Below are positions 48,849 to 59,202 of a stretch of 64,000 bases of DNA, in pieces. Positions within the stretch are counted from its first letter, which is position 1; each line of letters begins with the position of its first letter. Source of the DNA: Oceanospirillaceae bacterium (GTDB lineage Bacteria; Pseudomonadota; Gammaproteobacteria; Pseudomonadales; Balneatricaceae); NCBI GenBank assembly GCA_013215505.1, contig JABSQZ010000023.1, positions 53,107 through 117,106 on the forward strand, written 5' to 3'. The notes beneath the pieces were generated by a model. The model was not told the origin of the DNA and ran no database searches. It was given only the letters and a program-made list of their open reading frames with translations. The translations under genes were made by a program, and so were the position numbers.

Positions 48849-50369
48849 TCAAGCTTCTAACAGCGCCTGTAATCGCCAGGGTTCACTCATTACTGCAACT
48901 AATAACTGATAGTGCCGGTAGCGTTTCTGGTAGCTCAGACTCAGCTCTGGATTTGGCTGATAAACTTTGTCTATGGAGCACATCGCAGCGACTGCGCCGC
49001 TGACATCAGCAAACAAACCTACTGCGACCGCCGCACAAAGTGCTGCACCTTTAGCGCCTATTTCACTGCCTGGGGAAATATTTATCGGTACATTCAACAC
49101 ATCGGCGAACATTTGCGACCAGATTTCACTGTTGGCACCGCCACCAGCCAAAGAGGCACTCTTAAAAGGTGCACCGGCACTTCTCAGTTTATTTACATGA
49201 CCGAGATGGGCAAACACTACCCCTTCATACACCGCATGTAACAAATGTGCTTTAGTGTGCCATCCGGCAACGCCATAGAACCCGGCGCGGGCACTTTCAT
49301 GGTCATTACAGCCGTGCAGAAACGGCAGATAAAAAGGTAAATCAGCTGCAAGCTCAACGCTGGCAACCTCTTTATTGCACAAGTCAAATACCGAGCAAGC
49401 TAACTGTTTTGCCAGCTCTTGTTCGCGCTGGCAAAACTCTCGTACAAACCATTCTAAATTTGTCGCTGAAGTGGCACTTGATTCAAGTAGCAAATAGCGC
49501 TGCCGATCAAATATGCAATTCATAAATACTTGTGGATTATCGACCGGTTGATCCACAACCACTTGATTGATACTCCAAGTACCGGCAATCACTGACCCCT
49601 GCCCGCTGTTATTAACCGCAGATCCTAATGCGCCTGCCACAACATCGAACATTCCAGCAATCACCGGAGTGCCAGGGTGAAGGCCGGTAGCCTGCGAGGC
49701 CGCGTCTGTTATATGACCGATAATATCAGTGCTATAAGACACTTCGGGCAGATAGCGGAGCGCTTCTGACAGTCCGTATAACTGTAATAACTGCGGGTCA
49801 ATTTCCCGACTTGATATATTCATTAAGCCTGCGCCGCTGATATCGGTATAATCGGAGCACAGCTCCCCGGTAAGACAATAATTAATATAATCCTTGCAGC
49901 AAAATGCTGTGCCTATCTGGTCGTAAACAGCACTGTCATAACGTTTTAACCAGGCCAGCAGCACCGCTGTCTGAGCGGGCCAGATTCCCTGCAGGTTATA
50001 ACTGTATATCTGTTCCCCGAGGCCCTGCTCGCGCCACTGCTCAACCATCTCCGCCGCTCTGTTGTCCAGAGATTGAATGGCCTTAAGAGGCCGGCGTTGC
50101 CGATCCAGTAAATAAACGCCATTGCCATGACCACTGCAACCTACTGCCGCTATCTGAGCGGGATTGATAGCACTGCTCTTAATCACTGCTGCAATAGCCC
50201 TGGATGATTGTAACCAGAGCTCTTGCATGTCCCGTTCTGTGTGCCCGGGCTGAGGATATAAAGTACGCACTGGCTCGGCACAGACCGCAATTTCTCTGCC
50301 GGACATATCAAACAATGCCGCTTTGGTCATCGTATTGCCGTTATCCAACCCTAATAAATACTGCTGCAT
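48849..50369 (-). CDS. FGGY-family carbohydrate kinase, LyxK/EryA-like
   Basis: Phosphorylates a sugar or polyol. The 506-residue product has the N-terminal ATP fold (LLGLDNGNTMTKAALFD, 5-21), the substrate segment QPGHTERDMQELW (about 40-52) that resembles E. coli LyxK, an IAGMFDVVAGALG motif near 245, and the C-terminal FGGY signature region SLAGGGANSEIWSQMFADVL (about 410). Within the family it reads closest to L-xylulose/3-keto-gulonate and erythritol kinases. RBS GGTGGG precedes the ATG. It lies between the DhnA aldolase and the lactonase. Confidence 0.92.
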   Translation of the reverse strand: MQQYLLGLDNGNTMTKAALFDMSGREIAVCAEPVRTLYPQPGHTERDMQELWLQSSRAIAAVIKSSAINPAQIAAVGCSGHGNGVYLLDRQRRPLKAIQSLDNRAAEMVEQWREQGLGEQIYSYNLQGIWPAQTAVLLAWLKRYDSAVYDQIGTAFCCKDYINYCLTGELCSDYTDISGAGLMNISSREIDPQLLQLYGLSEALRYLPEVSYSTDIIGHITDAASQATGLHPGTPVIAGMFDVVAGALGSAVNNSGQGSVIAGTWSINQVVVDQPVDNPQVFMNCIFDRQRYLLLESSATSATNLEWFVREFCQREQELAKQLACSVFDLCNKEVASVELAADLPFYLPFLHGCNDHESARAGFYGVAGWHTKAHLLHAVYEGVVFAHLGHVNKLRSAGAPFKSASLAGGGANSEIWSQMFADVLNVPINISPGSEIGAKGAALCAAVAVGLFADVSGAVAAMCSIDKVYQPNPELSLSYQKRYRHYQLLVAVMSEPWRLQALLEA

Positions 50370-50462
50370 TTACCCACCTCTTATAACGTCCCAACCAGAA
50401 CCTGACCGGCTATTTTCCCAGTAAAATATCTAACGATGATCTTTACAAATTGATTGTCATTG

Positions 50463-51308
50463 TTAGCAATTACTATCATAAATAGCCAGAGCAGTCTCTA
50501 CAGAAGCCCCGTCATGGATCATCGCTTTAAAGGCTTTTACCACTAATTTTGGATTGGCGTGTTGATAAATATTGCGACCGTAGACCATGCCCATGGCCCC
50601 CTGCTGCAAAATAGCATGCGCCTTAGAAAACACATCATGCAGGTCTTCTTTACCACCACCGCGTACTAATACCGGGCAGCGTGCCGCTTCGATTACTTTA
50701 TGATAGTCTTCGGCATTGGCGGTGGGATCCGCTTTAATGATGTCCGCTCCCAGCTCTCGTGCCATACGTACTAAAGTCACTATTTTTTCTAAGTCACCAT
50801 CAACCATATAGCCACCTTTAGCACTGTTAGGTTGCATAACTAATGGCTCTATCATCAATGGCATGCCATATTTTTCACAGTCATTACGAATCCGGCTAAT
50901 GTTCACGACACACTGGCGAAATAAGTCCGGTTCATTCGGTAACATAAACAGATTTACCACCACACAGGCCGCATCCATTTGCAGTGCAGCTAGAATAGGA
51001 TCTTGTTCATTTTGCATCAGCGCCCACATCACCCGGTGAGCTTCTGCATTATAGGGGTTACCTAAATCGACCCGCATCACCAGAGCCGGCTTTTGTTTTC
51101 CGGGGATACTCTGCAGTAAATCGCTCTGGCCATAGTTCATTTGTATGGCATCGGGATCTGCATCAACCAGTTGATTGACGATCCCGGCCATATCTTCCAG
51201 ACCGTTTAGAAAAGAAGCTTCATTACAGACGCCGTGATCTATAGCTACATCAAGACATTTACCTCGATGAAATAATCTATTCATCCGCACTTTTTTACTT
51301 TCAAACAT
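50463..51308 (-). CDS. DhnA/LsrF-family class I aldolase
   Basis: TIM-barrel Schiff-base aldolase. Motifs: CLDVAIDHGV near the N-terminus, the Lys in ARELGADIIKADPTANAED (catalytic Lys), VLVRGGGKEDL phosphate loop and MGMVYGRNIYQH. The ATG at 51306-51308 (MFESKKVRMNRLF) overlaps the dehydrogenase stop by 8 bases, so translation is coupled; an ATG five codons upstream is less likely. Members cleave ketose-phosphates (FbaB, SqvC-like, sulfo-sugar) or act on AI-2 phosphate (LsrF). The coupling to a polyol-phosphate dehydrogenase suggests a ketose-1-phosphate substrate. Confidence 0.88.
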   Translation of the reverse strand: MFESKKVRMNRLFHRGKCLDVAIDHGVCNEASFLNGLEDMAGIVNQLVDADPDAIQMNYGQSDLLQSIPGKQKPALVMRVDLGNPYNAEAHRVMWALMQNEQDPILAALQMDAACVVVNLFMLPNEPDLFRQCVVNISRIRNDCEKYGMPLMIEPLVMQPNSAKGGYMVDGDLEKIVTLVRMARELGADIIKADPTANAEDYHKVIEAARCPVLVRGGGKEDLHDVFSKAHAILQQGAMGMVYGRNIYQHANPKLVVKAFKAMIHDGASVETALAIYDSNC

Positions 51309-53040
51309 ATTCCATCTCTCCACATGAGGTTCTGTTACTCAAAGTCATTCGATCAAGACCATGATTTATTTCTAAAAATTTTAAAGTGTTATGCAGTTCA
51401 GCGTCGCTTTGCTGCTGATCCCAGTCTTTTATAGCGCCCAGAATCTGATTGATCTCTTGAATCATCGCCAAGTTAAGTTCACCGCTAATAGCCAGAGACG
51501 TGCGCCTGAGTACGATATCTAGCAGTTTTTCAACCCGCTCAGCGCAAATCAAAAATCGAATTTCTCCCAACGAGTACTGGCTGTGGTGCTGCAGTGGCTC
51601 ATCAGTGTTATCGCAATAGTCTTTTAGCAGTCCTGCCTTAGTGCCATAGCGCTGTAACAGCGTCTCAGCTCTGCTCAAGCTCAGCTGACTATCCTGACAA
51701 AATTTCGCCAGCCACTGATCTCTCTGATTTTTATCTGCCGGGTAATCTTTGCCACCACCGATACTCAGGTCTTGACTGCTTTGGATTTTTTCACGGTTCA
51801 GCTCAACCAATAGCTGGTCGCTTAGCTGCTCAGCAAAGGCGCGAAAAGTGGTCCACTTGCCACCTATCATGGAATATACCGGGTAGGGGCGATGATGCTC
51901 TGCCGGCAGGATATGAATGCTGTGATTGCGGGATATCTGCCCGTTAGTGGCTGTAGTACTGGAGGGCAGTGGCCGCACTCCACTGAAACTAAAAACAATT
52001 TCCTGGTCTTTTATTTCAATGTCCGGGAACACTCCGGCCAGCGACTGTAAAATATAGCGGCGCTCTTCTTCAGTACAAGTGACATCTTGCGGGCTCTGTA
52101 CTTTTATATCTGTAGAGCCGACCAGTACATTGCCAAAATACGGGAACAAAATGCATACCCGGCCATCCTGGTTTTCGTAATAAATCATATGGCCATCTAA
52201 GGCAGCTAACAGCGCAGCATTATTGACAATCAGGTGTGAGCCTTTGGTCCCGCCTATTACATTAGTCTCGCCACGCATTTTTTGATTGGTAAAGTCAATC
52301 CAGGGGCCGGCGGCGTTAACCACAATTTGCCCGCTAACACTAAAACTTTGACCAGTGCGACTGTCTTTGAGTTTTAGCTCTGCTCCGGCACTGCCCTCTA
52401 AGGTCATATAATTCAATGCCAGTGCAGTATCGGATTGCTCTTGAACATCTAATATCATTTCTAAACCCAAACGTTCCGGATGGCTAATCCAGGCGTCGTA
52501 ATAGGTCGCGCTACAGACCAAATCCGGATTTATCCCGATCCAGCGCTGTGCCGTTTTTTTCACCGAGTTAAAGCGATGCTTTGGCATTACCCTCTCACTT
52601 GAAGTCAAGATATCGTAAAACCATAAGCCCATTTTAATCACCAATGCGCCACGGTTGCAGGGCTTATCTGAGAGTCCCAGAAAGCGTAGCGCACTGCCCC
52701 AGACCCCATCAAACCAAGAGTAGATAGGGATAGTCGTCGCCAGAGGTGATACATAGTGAGGGGCATTTTTTAGTAGCCGGTTACGTTCTCTTAGCGATTC
52801 CCGAACCAGCTCATATTCGGCATTTTCTAGGTAGCGCAAACCACCGTGAATCATCCGCGAAGGCGCTGAACTAGCGCCTGCGCAAAAATCTTCCCGCTCT
52901 ATCAGCAGTACATCTACCCCCTGTAGAGCGAGTTCACGGTACAAGCCAATACCATTTATTCCACCACCGACAATCACCACCGAAAACCTTGGCTTGTTCT
53001 TTAATTGCTGTAGCAAAGTTTGCCGATTTTGCATATTCAT
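51301..53040 (-). CDS. GlpD-like FAD-dependent polyol-phosphate dehydrogenase
   Basis: Flavoenzyme of the glycerol-3-phosphate dehydrogenase family. The FAD-binding motif VVIVGGGINGIGLYRELA (about 22-39), then ASSAPSRMIHGGLRYLE (about 58-74) and the ATP-like FSFSGVRPLPSS (about 352) are typical of GlpD/EryB, and the C-terminal helical domain (after about 440) is present. The ATG at 53038-53040 with GGAG upstream gives 579 residues. In erythritol catabolism EryB, from the same family, oxidises erythritol-4-phosphate. The gene context (FGGY kinase, SorC regulator) favours a tetritol or pentitol phosphate over glycerol-3-P. Confidence 0.88.
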   Translation of the reverse strand: MNMQNRQTLLQQLKNKPRFSVVIVGGGINGIGLYRELALQGVDVLLIEREDFCAGASSAPSRMIHGGLRYLENAEYELVRESLRERNRLLKNAPHYVSPLATTIPIYSWFDGVWGSALRFLGLSDKPCNRGALVIKMGLWFYDILTSSERVMPKHRFNSVKKTAQRWIGINPDLVCSATYYDAWISHPERLGLEMILDVQEQSDTALALNYMTLEGSAGAELKLKDSRTGQSFSVSGQIVVNAAGPWIDFTNQKMRGETNVIGGTKGSHLIVNNAALLAALDGHMIYYENQDGRVCILFPYFGNVLVGSTDIKVQSPQDVTCTEEERRYILQSLAGVFPDIEIKDQEIVFSFSGVRPLPSSTTATNGQISRNHSIHILPAEHHRPYPVYSMIGGKWTTFRAFAEQLSDQLLVELNREKIQSSQDLSIGGGKDYPADKNQRDQWLAKFCQDSQLSLSRAETLLQRYGTKAGLLKDYCDNTDEPLQHHSQYSLGEIRFLICAERVEKLLDIVLRRTSLAISGELNLAMIQEINQILGAIKDWDQQQSDAELHNTLKFLEINHGLDRMTLSNRTSCGEMEYV

Positions 53041-53144
53041 AACACTTAGCAACTCCAAATTTTAGACAAAGCGTTCTCAGGGAGAAACCAAAAGGCTCTC
53101 CTTTATAGTTTTAGTAATGGTAAAAAGGCTGAGCTAGGAGATCT

Positions 53145-54125
53145 TTAATTCACCTGTTGCAAATACTCATCAACCGCGATCGTTATCTGCTGAACATCAT
53201 CAGATGTTATCTTGACTGCACCGGCCGCCGCATTTTCTTCTGCTTGTTGCAGATTACGGGCACCGCATAGAGCAAACATCAATGGCGATTGAGCGACAGT
53301 CCAGGCGATCACTAATTGCGCAACACTGATCTGGTAGCTCTCAGCAAGGGGTTTTATATTATCTAATAGTGACTTGATTTTTATCCGGTTTTCAAGACTA
53401 AAGCGCGGATCATTGATCCGTTGATCATCACCACTAAATTGACGATCCGGGCCAATCTTCCCGGACAAAATTCCCTGGGCTAAGGATGAATAACTCAACA
53501 CGCTGGTATTAAAATCGCCACAGATAGGCAGTAACTGCCCTTCTATGTCTCGGTCCAGCATGTTGTATTTTTCTTGGATAGCATCTATTGGACCACAAGC
53601 TAAGTACTCTTTTAGCTCAGCGGCTGAAACATTACTAACACCAATAGCGCGTATTTTGCCTTCCTGTTTTAGCGCCAAAAGTGTATCCATGGTTTCTGTT
53701 ATAGGGGTGGTAGGGTCCTGCCAGTGAGTGATATAGAGATCAATATAATCTGTACCCAGGCGCTGCAGACTCGCCTGTAATTCTGTTCGAATAGACTGCG
53801 CACCTAAGTACCTGCGTACTTGCTGTCCCTCTTCGTCAAAGAAATATTGCCCCTGATTGCCACCCCAAACTAAACCGCACTTAGTCGCCAGCACTACTTG
53901 ATCGCGTCTGCCTTTAATCGCCTGGCCTACTAGCTCTTCTGCCTTGCCTAACCCATAGGCAGGCGCTGTGTCTATTAAATTGACACCACTGTCCAGTGCT
54001 CCCTGGATGGCGGCGATAGAGGCTTTGTCATCTGTGCCTCCCCACATCCAGCCGCCCATAGCCCAAGTGCCTAAACCAATAACCGATGTATCTAAACCGC
54101 TACTGCCCAATTTTCTAAATTGCAT
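53145..54125 (-). CDS. Aldo/keto reductase
   Basis: NAD(P)H-dependent reductase of 326 residues. The catalytic tetrad is visible: Asp52 and Tyr57 (IDTAPAYGLG), Lys82 (LATKCGLVWG) and His134 (LYITHWQDP). The motif GVSNVSAAELKEYL (about 170) and the C-terminal AWTVAQSPLMFALCGARNLQQ bind cofactor. In this locus it could reduce an aldehyde released by aldolase cleavage, or interconvert a sugar and its polyol. It is preceded by a 218-base gap after the regulator gene. Confidence 0.92.
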   Translation of the reverse strand: MQFRKLGSSGLDTSVIGLGTWAMGGWMWGGTDDKASIAAIQGALDSGVNLIDTAPAYGLGKAEELVGQAIKGRRDQVVLATKCGLVWGGNQGQYFFDEEGQQVRRYLGAQSIRTELQASLQRLGTDYIDLYITHWQDPTTPITETMDTLLALKQEGKIRAIGVSNVSAAELKEYLACGPIDAIQEKYNMLDRDIEGQLLPICGDFNTSVLSYSSLAQGILSGKIGPDRQFSGDDQRINDPRFSLENRIKIKSLLDNIKPLAESYQISVAQLVIAWTVAQSPLMFALCGARNLQQAEENAAAGAVKITSDDVQQITIAVDEYLQQVN

Positions 54126-54343
54126 TTTGACTATCCCCCAAATTTTACTGATCCGTTACATTACGATCAAAACTATTAATATTGAATGGCAATTTTTCCT
54201 ACCGTGGAAGCACTTTCAATTTTCTTATGTGCACTTTTGTTGCTAAAGTCATATAGTCTCCAAATAATTTTTTTGTTTCGACAACAAGCTGCTTAATATA
54301 TCTTTCAACTTAATGAGCTAAACAGCACAATTAATTACCCTGA

Positions 54344-55318
54344 TTAAAGTGCTTCTATAACGCTGTTTGCTGTTGTTTCGTCTACCACTAGCGCATTGAT
54401 ATGCTTGCCACGCAGCACCGCACAAATGGGGCCAACTTTATTTTCACCCGATGCCACACCTATTGTAAGGGGGATCTTAGCCAGATCCGCGGGGCTGATA
54501 GCCACAAGCCTGGAATTCAATTCGTAACTGCAAACTTCACCTTTTTCATCCAGCAAGTGTGCTAATAATTCACCCACGGCACCGCTTTGTACAATCTCGT
54601 TTTGATCGCCTTTTGCCATCGGGTGTAAGTCGTAATAACTGGAATCCCCAACCAAAATAGATCCAACACCAACAACAGCGATGGTTGCTTTTCGGGCGCG
54701 CTCCATGATGTCTTGAACTGAGCGCATGCCTTCCAGCATATCTTTCTGTTCGATACTTTCAGCAAATAACGGGGCGTGGATTTGATAAGCTCGACCGCCT
54801 AATTTTTCGGCCATTTGTGTGGCTACATGATTAACGTCTGTGTAATGTTTTCCCTGCACACATCCGGTAGCCGGAACGACTTCAATATCATATTTTCGGC
54901 TTGGATTTAAAGCATCCACTACCGCGCCAACACCTTTGCCACCCGTGATACAAATGATATCCCCGTCTTTAAGATTTTCTAACAACACACCTGCTGCCGC
55001 TTCGCCCACTGTTTGCAAAACAACATCAGGGTTGTCTGAAACGGTGGGGGCAATCATGGCCATTTGCACACCACTGAGTTTCTTCAGTTGTTCTTCAACA
55101 TCCAATAAAGGTTGAAAAGGAGACTTAATATTTATCTCCACCATGCCTTTTTCCCGGCCCTGTTTTATCAATCGATTTACCCGGGCCGTAGACAAATTCA
55201 TTAGGGTGGCAATCTCAGATTGCTTCAATCCCTCTATATAGTGCATAACCAGCACCCGGTGAATTTGCCGTTCTGTTTCGTATGCTTGAAGGTTGCTTAC
55301 AAAAGCCATTTTATTCAT
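54344..55318 (-). CDS. SorC-family regulator (EryD/LsrR/DeoR-type sugar sensor)
   Basis: 324 residues. A short N-terminal HTH (about 22-60; EGLKQSEIATLMNLSTARVN) is joined to the large sugar-phosphate-binding domain of the SorC family (about 65-324), with ICITGGKGVGAVVDAL, VPATGCVQGKHY and IGVASGENKVGPI as effector-loop segments. Family members bind phosphorylated sugars. It lies inside the leftward operon after the permease genes. The palindromes at 60453-60490 are its most likely DNA targets, though this is inference. Confidence 0.92.
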   Translation of the reverse strand: MNKMAFVSNLQAYETERQIHRVLVMHYIEGLKQSEIATLMNLSTARVNRLIKQGREKGMVEINIKSPFQPLLDVEEQLKKLSGVQMAMIAPTVSDNPDVVLQTVGEAAAGVLLENLKDGDIICITGGKGVGAVVDALNPSRKYDIEVVPATGCVQGKHYTDVNHVATQMAEKLGGRAYQIHAPLFAESIEQKDMLEGMRSVQDIMERARKATIAVVGVGSILVGDSSYYDLHPMAKGDQNEIVQSGAVGELLAHLLDEKGEVCSYELNSRLVAISPADLAKIPLTIGVASGENKVGPICAVLRGKHINALVVDETTANSVIEAL

Positions 55319-55436
55319 TTATCTCATTTCTCTATTCTGTTTATGTAATTATTAAGTAACATCACAAACGCGCAATTTAGCACTGTTGAAAAACACACTT
55401 GCCTTGCTATTAAGGTCTATATTTAAACGCTATACA

Positions 55437-56471
55437 CTAAGATGCATGCTCTTTTCTGCTGATAAAGTGGTTAGATGCCGCTGCAGCGAGTAGCACTGCA
55501 CCGATAACTAACGTCTGAAAATAAGCTGGCACCAAGGTTAACATTCCCAATGTCAATGTCATGATGATCAGTGCGCCAATGAATGATCGCAACACTTTGC
55601 CTTCGCCACCACTGAATGCCGTACCACCAATTAACACCACCAGGATCGCCGTAAGCTCCATGCCATCTCCGGACAGCGGATCCCCTAAGGACATAAAACT
55701 GGCTCGTGCAATGCCGGCCAATGCTGCCGATACCCCAACGATGGCATAGAGGACAAAGACGACCATTGAGGTGTTAATTCCGGATAGTTTCGCAGCTGTA
55801 GGATTACCGCCGGTTGCCGCTGCATATTTGCCGAGTAACGAGCGATTTTGCAGTACGATAAGCACAATGGTAACCCCTACAGCCACCCAAAAGGCCATTG
55901 GCAGCCCCATCAGAACCCCCTCCCGACCATAAGCGTTGAACCACAGTGGCATTTTCAAATCACCCATTGACTTAATCGCCGAAACACCATCCTGAACCAG
56001 CAGCAGTGCTATCCCTTTAAAGAGGCTTAAAGTGATCAGTGTTGCGATCACCGGGGTGATTTTAAACCTGACCACCAGTAATCCATTGAATGCCCCCAGT
56101 AGTGCACCACAGAGTGCAGTGATGGCAAAGGCGGACCAGAAAGGCATGCCATTAATTGCCAACATGGCATAAATGACCGCACTTAAGCCCATGGTACTGC
56201 CAACCGAGAGGTCGATGTATCCTGAAACCATCAGTAATGTGAAAGCTCCCGCCAGGACCAGTATCGGTGCGGATACCCTGAGGATGTTAATAATATTTTT
56301 TTCGTATAGAAAATTGCCGCGCTCGAACAAGTCAAACCTATCAAGATTTGCAGCGCTCAAAAAAACGATAATCGCGATCAGCACGAAATAAATATAGTAA
56401 TTTCGCAAGAACGGCACAACTTGACTAGCAACTGTGGTCGAAGAATGATCCAAGGTATTGGGTTTGAACAT
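55437..56471 (-). CDS. Rbs-type sugar ABC transporter permease
   Basis: 344-residue inner-membrane permease with about nine hydrophobic segments, of the RbsC/XylH/EryF type. Signature segments: SGYIDLSVGSTMGLSAVIYA (about 84-103), RFKITPVIATLITLSLFKGI (about 135), GGNPTAAKLSGI, and GGTAFSGGEGKVLRSFIGAL near 270. It is the second of two different permeases here, separated from the first by 14 bases. Confidence 0.94.
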   Translation of the reverse strand: MFKPNTLDHSSTTVASQVVPFLRNYYIYFVLIAIIVFLSAANLDRFDLFERGNFLYEKNIINILRVSAPILVLAGAFTLLMVSGYIDLSVGSTMGLSAVIYAMLAINGMPFWSAFAITALCGALLGAFNGLLVVRFKITPVIATLITLSLFKGIALLLVQDGVSAIKSMGDLKMPLWFNAYGREGVLMGLPMAFWVAVGVTIVLIVLQNRSLLGKYAAATGGNPTAAKLSGINTSMVVFVLYAIVGVSAALAGIARASFMSLGDPLSGDGMELTAILVVLIGGTAFSGGEGKVLRSFIGALIIMTLTLGMLTLVPAYFQTLVIGAVLLAAAASNHFISRKEHAS

Positions 56472-56485
56472 CTATTTCACCGTTT

Positions 56486-57511
56486 TCATTGATTTCTACG
56501 GGTCAGTGCCCATGTTTGAGCCATGATAGCGAGGAATACAGCTACCGCTTTTAGGATGAATTGCCAATCCGGTGACAGCGTCAATCCAGTCGCTGCGGAA
56601 GTGACTACAGCCAGAATTATCGCGCCAAAAAACATCCCGATGACCGAGCCAAACCCTCCGGCAATTGCTATACCTCCCAGCAACGCGATCACTAGCGCGT
56701 CGAACTCCATCAACATTCCACGATTTGAATAGCCGGATTGAAATTCTGATGAAAGAAGAATACCGACGACTCCTGCTATCGCTGAACTAAATAGATACAG
56801 ATAGGTTATGTGCCTAGCATTATCAATCCCTGACAATCTGGCCGCAACTGGGTTTGCACCAATCCAATAGGTTAATCGGCCAAAAATCATTTTCCTCTCA
56901 ATGAAAATAGCTACCAGCAGTAACACTGCCATAAAGACAACAGGTAATTGTATCGACGTCCCAAACACTTTAAGACTACCCAGTACGCCGAATTCATCGG
57001 GCAAATTGGTATTTCGCTGCGAGCCCTGAGTAATGACTTGGGCAATACCCCGGGCAACCATCATCGTGCCGAGCGTTACAATAATGGATGGAATTCGGAA
57101 TTTAACCACAAACAGAGCATTTAGTCCGCCAATCGCCATCGCCCCGGCAAGTGCACCCAACAATGCTAACCAGTAAGGCAGTCCTAGCCCCGATGACAAG
57201 GCATTAGCACCACCCATTGATTGTACCAACCAAACTGATAGCACCCCTGACAACGCAACAATACCGCCAACCGAAAGATCAAAATTTCCCGATACCAAAA
57301 GAAACGAGACTCCCACCCCAAGAGAAATAACCGCCCAATTATTGGTGACCAGGTTAAGCATGTTCTGTAGTTGAAAGAAATTTGGCACCCACATTGACGC
57401 AATTAGAAACAGGCCGACTGCCACTGACGCCACCAACAATGTGATATACATTTGGTCGCTCATACGCCGATTGTCGAACAGTGCTTTATTGGCTTTAATT
57501 GAAACACTCAT
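56486..57511 (-). CDS. Rbs-type sugar ABC transporter permease
   Basis: 341 residues. It carries the same signatures as its partner: SGNFDLSVGGIVALSGVLSV (about 76-95), RIPSIIVTLGTMMVARGIAQ (about 137-156), NPVAARLSGIDNARH, and LGGIAIAGGFGSVIGMF near 280. Its ATG overlaps the ATPase stop by 4 bases. With the neighbouring permease it would form a heterodimeric channel, as in Lsr and Ery importers. Confidence 0.94.
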   Translation of the reverse strand: MSVSIKANKALFDNRRMSDQMYITLLVASVAVGLFLIASMWVPNFFQLQNMLNLVTNNWAVISLGVGVSFLLVSGNFDLSVGGIVALSGVLSVWLVQSMGGANALSSGLGLPYWLALLGALAGAMAIGGLNALFVVKFRIPSIIVTLGTMMVARGIAQVITQGSQRNTNLPDEFGVLGSLKVFGTSIQLPVVFMAVLLLVAIFIERKMIFGRLTYWIGANPVAARLSGIDNARHITYLYLFSSAIAGVVGILLSSEFQSGYSNRGMLMEFDALVIALLGGIAIAGGFGSVIGMFFGAIILAVVTSAATGLTLSPDWQFILKAVAVFLAIMAQTWALTRRNQ

Positions 57512-59019
57512 TGCGTCACTCCTTTATTTCCGCCAGTCACAACATTGAGAATATCTGTGGTATCTACATTAGGACCATTGATGATTACTGACTTAAGTGA
57601 ACCGCAATAAAGTAAAAAGATGCGATCGCAAATCCCCAGGACTTCTTCCAGCTCTGATGAAAACAGCGCCACTGAATTTCCAGCGTCCGCTAAATTCTTA
57701 ATGATGTCGTAGATCTCTGTTTTTGCACCGACATCCACGCCACGTGTGGGTTCATCGAGTAATAACAAGTCGGCATCTGAAAACAAACACTTCGCCAGTA
57801 CTACTTTTTGTTGGTTTCCACCAGAGAGTTTTTCAGTATGTTTTTCGATTGAATCTGTGGCAATGCCGAGTTTTTCTACGTAATTTACTGCCGCCGTTAG
57901 CTCATCAGCTGAGCGAAATATGCCATTGTCTGACATCCGCCGAATATTCATCACCGGAATGTTTTCACGAATAGTTAAGTTAGTGAACAATCCCTGAGTA
58001 CGACGTTCTTCAGGAACCAATGCGATGCCTGCTGCTATGGCTTCTTTAGGTGAACTTCCCACTTGCTGACCTTTGAAAACAATAGAGCCAGACACTTTAT
58101 CTGCGCCAAATAATGCTCGGGCAATCTCTGTTTTCCCCGCGCCAACAAGCCCATAAAAACCAACAATTTCACCTTTATTAATATCAAAAGAAACATCTTT
58201 AAGCAGCCTGTTGGATAGTCCTTTAGCGGACAGAACAACTTCATTGGTAACAGCGGTTCTTGCTGTGTAGTTTTGAAACACACTGCGACCTATCATCATA
58301 TCAATTAGTTCAGAGCGGCCCGCAACCTCACTAAGTGGTTTTGTGACAATGTGCTTGCCATCTCGGAGCACGGTTACACTGTCACCAAGAGTGAGAATTT
58401 CGTCTAGTTTATGTGATATATATACGACAGTAACTTGTTGTTCCCGCAGTCTTCTTATAACGGTAAAAAGTCGCTCGACTTCTCGTTCTGACAGCGCTGC
58501 CGTTGGCTCATCCATAATAATAACATTGGCACCTGAAGAGGCCGCGCGAGCGATTTCAATAATTTGTTTTTGCGCAACACTTAAAGATGAAACCCGTGCA
58601 CTTGGGTTTATAGAAGGCTCGATAGTCGCCAGAGTTTGGATAACCCTATCCTCAAGATCCGATTTAATTATAAAGCCAAATCGGTTCTGTTCCATTCCCA
58701 GGGTCAAGTTCTCCAATACGCTGAGTTCATCGACCACGTGCAGTTCCTGGAATAAAGTGGCGATACCGCTCTCACGAGCATCCTGGGTACTGTTTGGCTG
58801 GTAGACTACTCCATTGACTTTCATGACTCCCTGAGTGGGTTGCAGTGCGCCCGTTAACATTTTTATCAATGTTGATTTTCCGGCTCCATTTTCACCGACT
58901 AAACAGTGAACGCTGCTGGACTCGATTGAAAAACTGACATCATCTACAGCCCTGACACCGGGATAGTCTTTGATGAGCCCCTCTACCGAGAGAACGGGTG
59001 ATTGCTGTTGAATAGTCAA
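57508..59019 (-). CDS. Rbs-type sugar ABC transporter ATP-binding protein
   Basis: 503-residue double ATPase of the RbsA/EryE type. The first half has Walker A GENGAGKST (42-50) and Walker B NVIIMDEPTAAL; the second half has a GLVGAGKTEIARALFG Walker-A-like motif and the signature LSGGNQQKVVLAKCLF, with Walker B LLLDEPTRGVD. Such tandem ATPases power CUT2 importers of pentoses, tetritols or AI-2. The gene is 183 bases after the binding protein gene, a gap that contains a stem-loop. Confidence 0.95.
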   Translation of the reverse strand: MTIQQQSPVLSVEGLIKDYPGVRAVDDVSFSIESSSVHCLVGENGAGKSTLIKMLTGALQPTQGVMKVNGVVYQPNSTQDARESGIATLFQELHVVDELSVLENLTLGMEQNRFGFIIKSDLEDRVIQTLATIEPSINPSARVSSLSVAQKQIIEIARAASSGANVIIMDEPTAALSEREVERLFTVIRRLREQQVTVVYISHKLDEILTLGDSVTVLRDGKHIVTKPLSEVAGRSELIDMMIGRSVFQNYTARTAVTNEVVLSAKGLSNRLLKDVSFDINKGEIVGFYGLVGAGKTEIARALFGADKVSGSIVFKGQQVGSSPKEAIAAGIALVPEERRTQGLFTNLTIRENIPVMNIRRMSDNGIFRSADELTAAVNYVEKLGIATDSIEKHTEKLSGGNQQKVVLAKCLFSDADLLLLDEPTRGVDVGAKTEIYDIIKNLADAGNSVALFSSELEEVLGICDRIFLLYCGSLKSVIINGPNVDTTDILNVVTGGNKGVTQ

Positions 59020-59148
59020 ACTGGTCTCTCCTGTAAATCATTCAACTTGAATGCCGTAGAATTGCTTCACGACACATTTGAACTATTATATTTATTGTTA
59101 TTAGTCAGTGGAGGAATGAACATCCTCCTGATCGTTCTTTATGAAAAG

Positions 59149-59193
59149 CTTGGTGGCCGACTTACAATTGTTTTTTAGAAGACGACCTCCAAG
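59149..59193 (-). terminator. Stem-loop after the binding-protein gene
   Basis: On the minus strand CTTGGAGGTCG pairs with CGGCCACCAAG in 10 of 11 positions around a 23-base loop and is followed by CTTTTC. It lies 10 bases after the binding-protein stop. In sugar importers such hairpins stabilise the binding-protein messenger and attenuate the downstream transporter genes, giving excess binding protein. Confidence 0.5.
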
Positions 59194-59202
59194 TTAATTC
59201 AG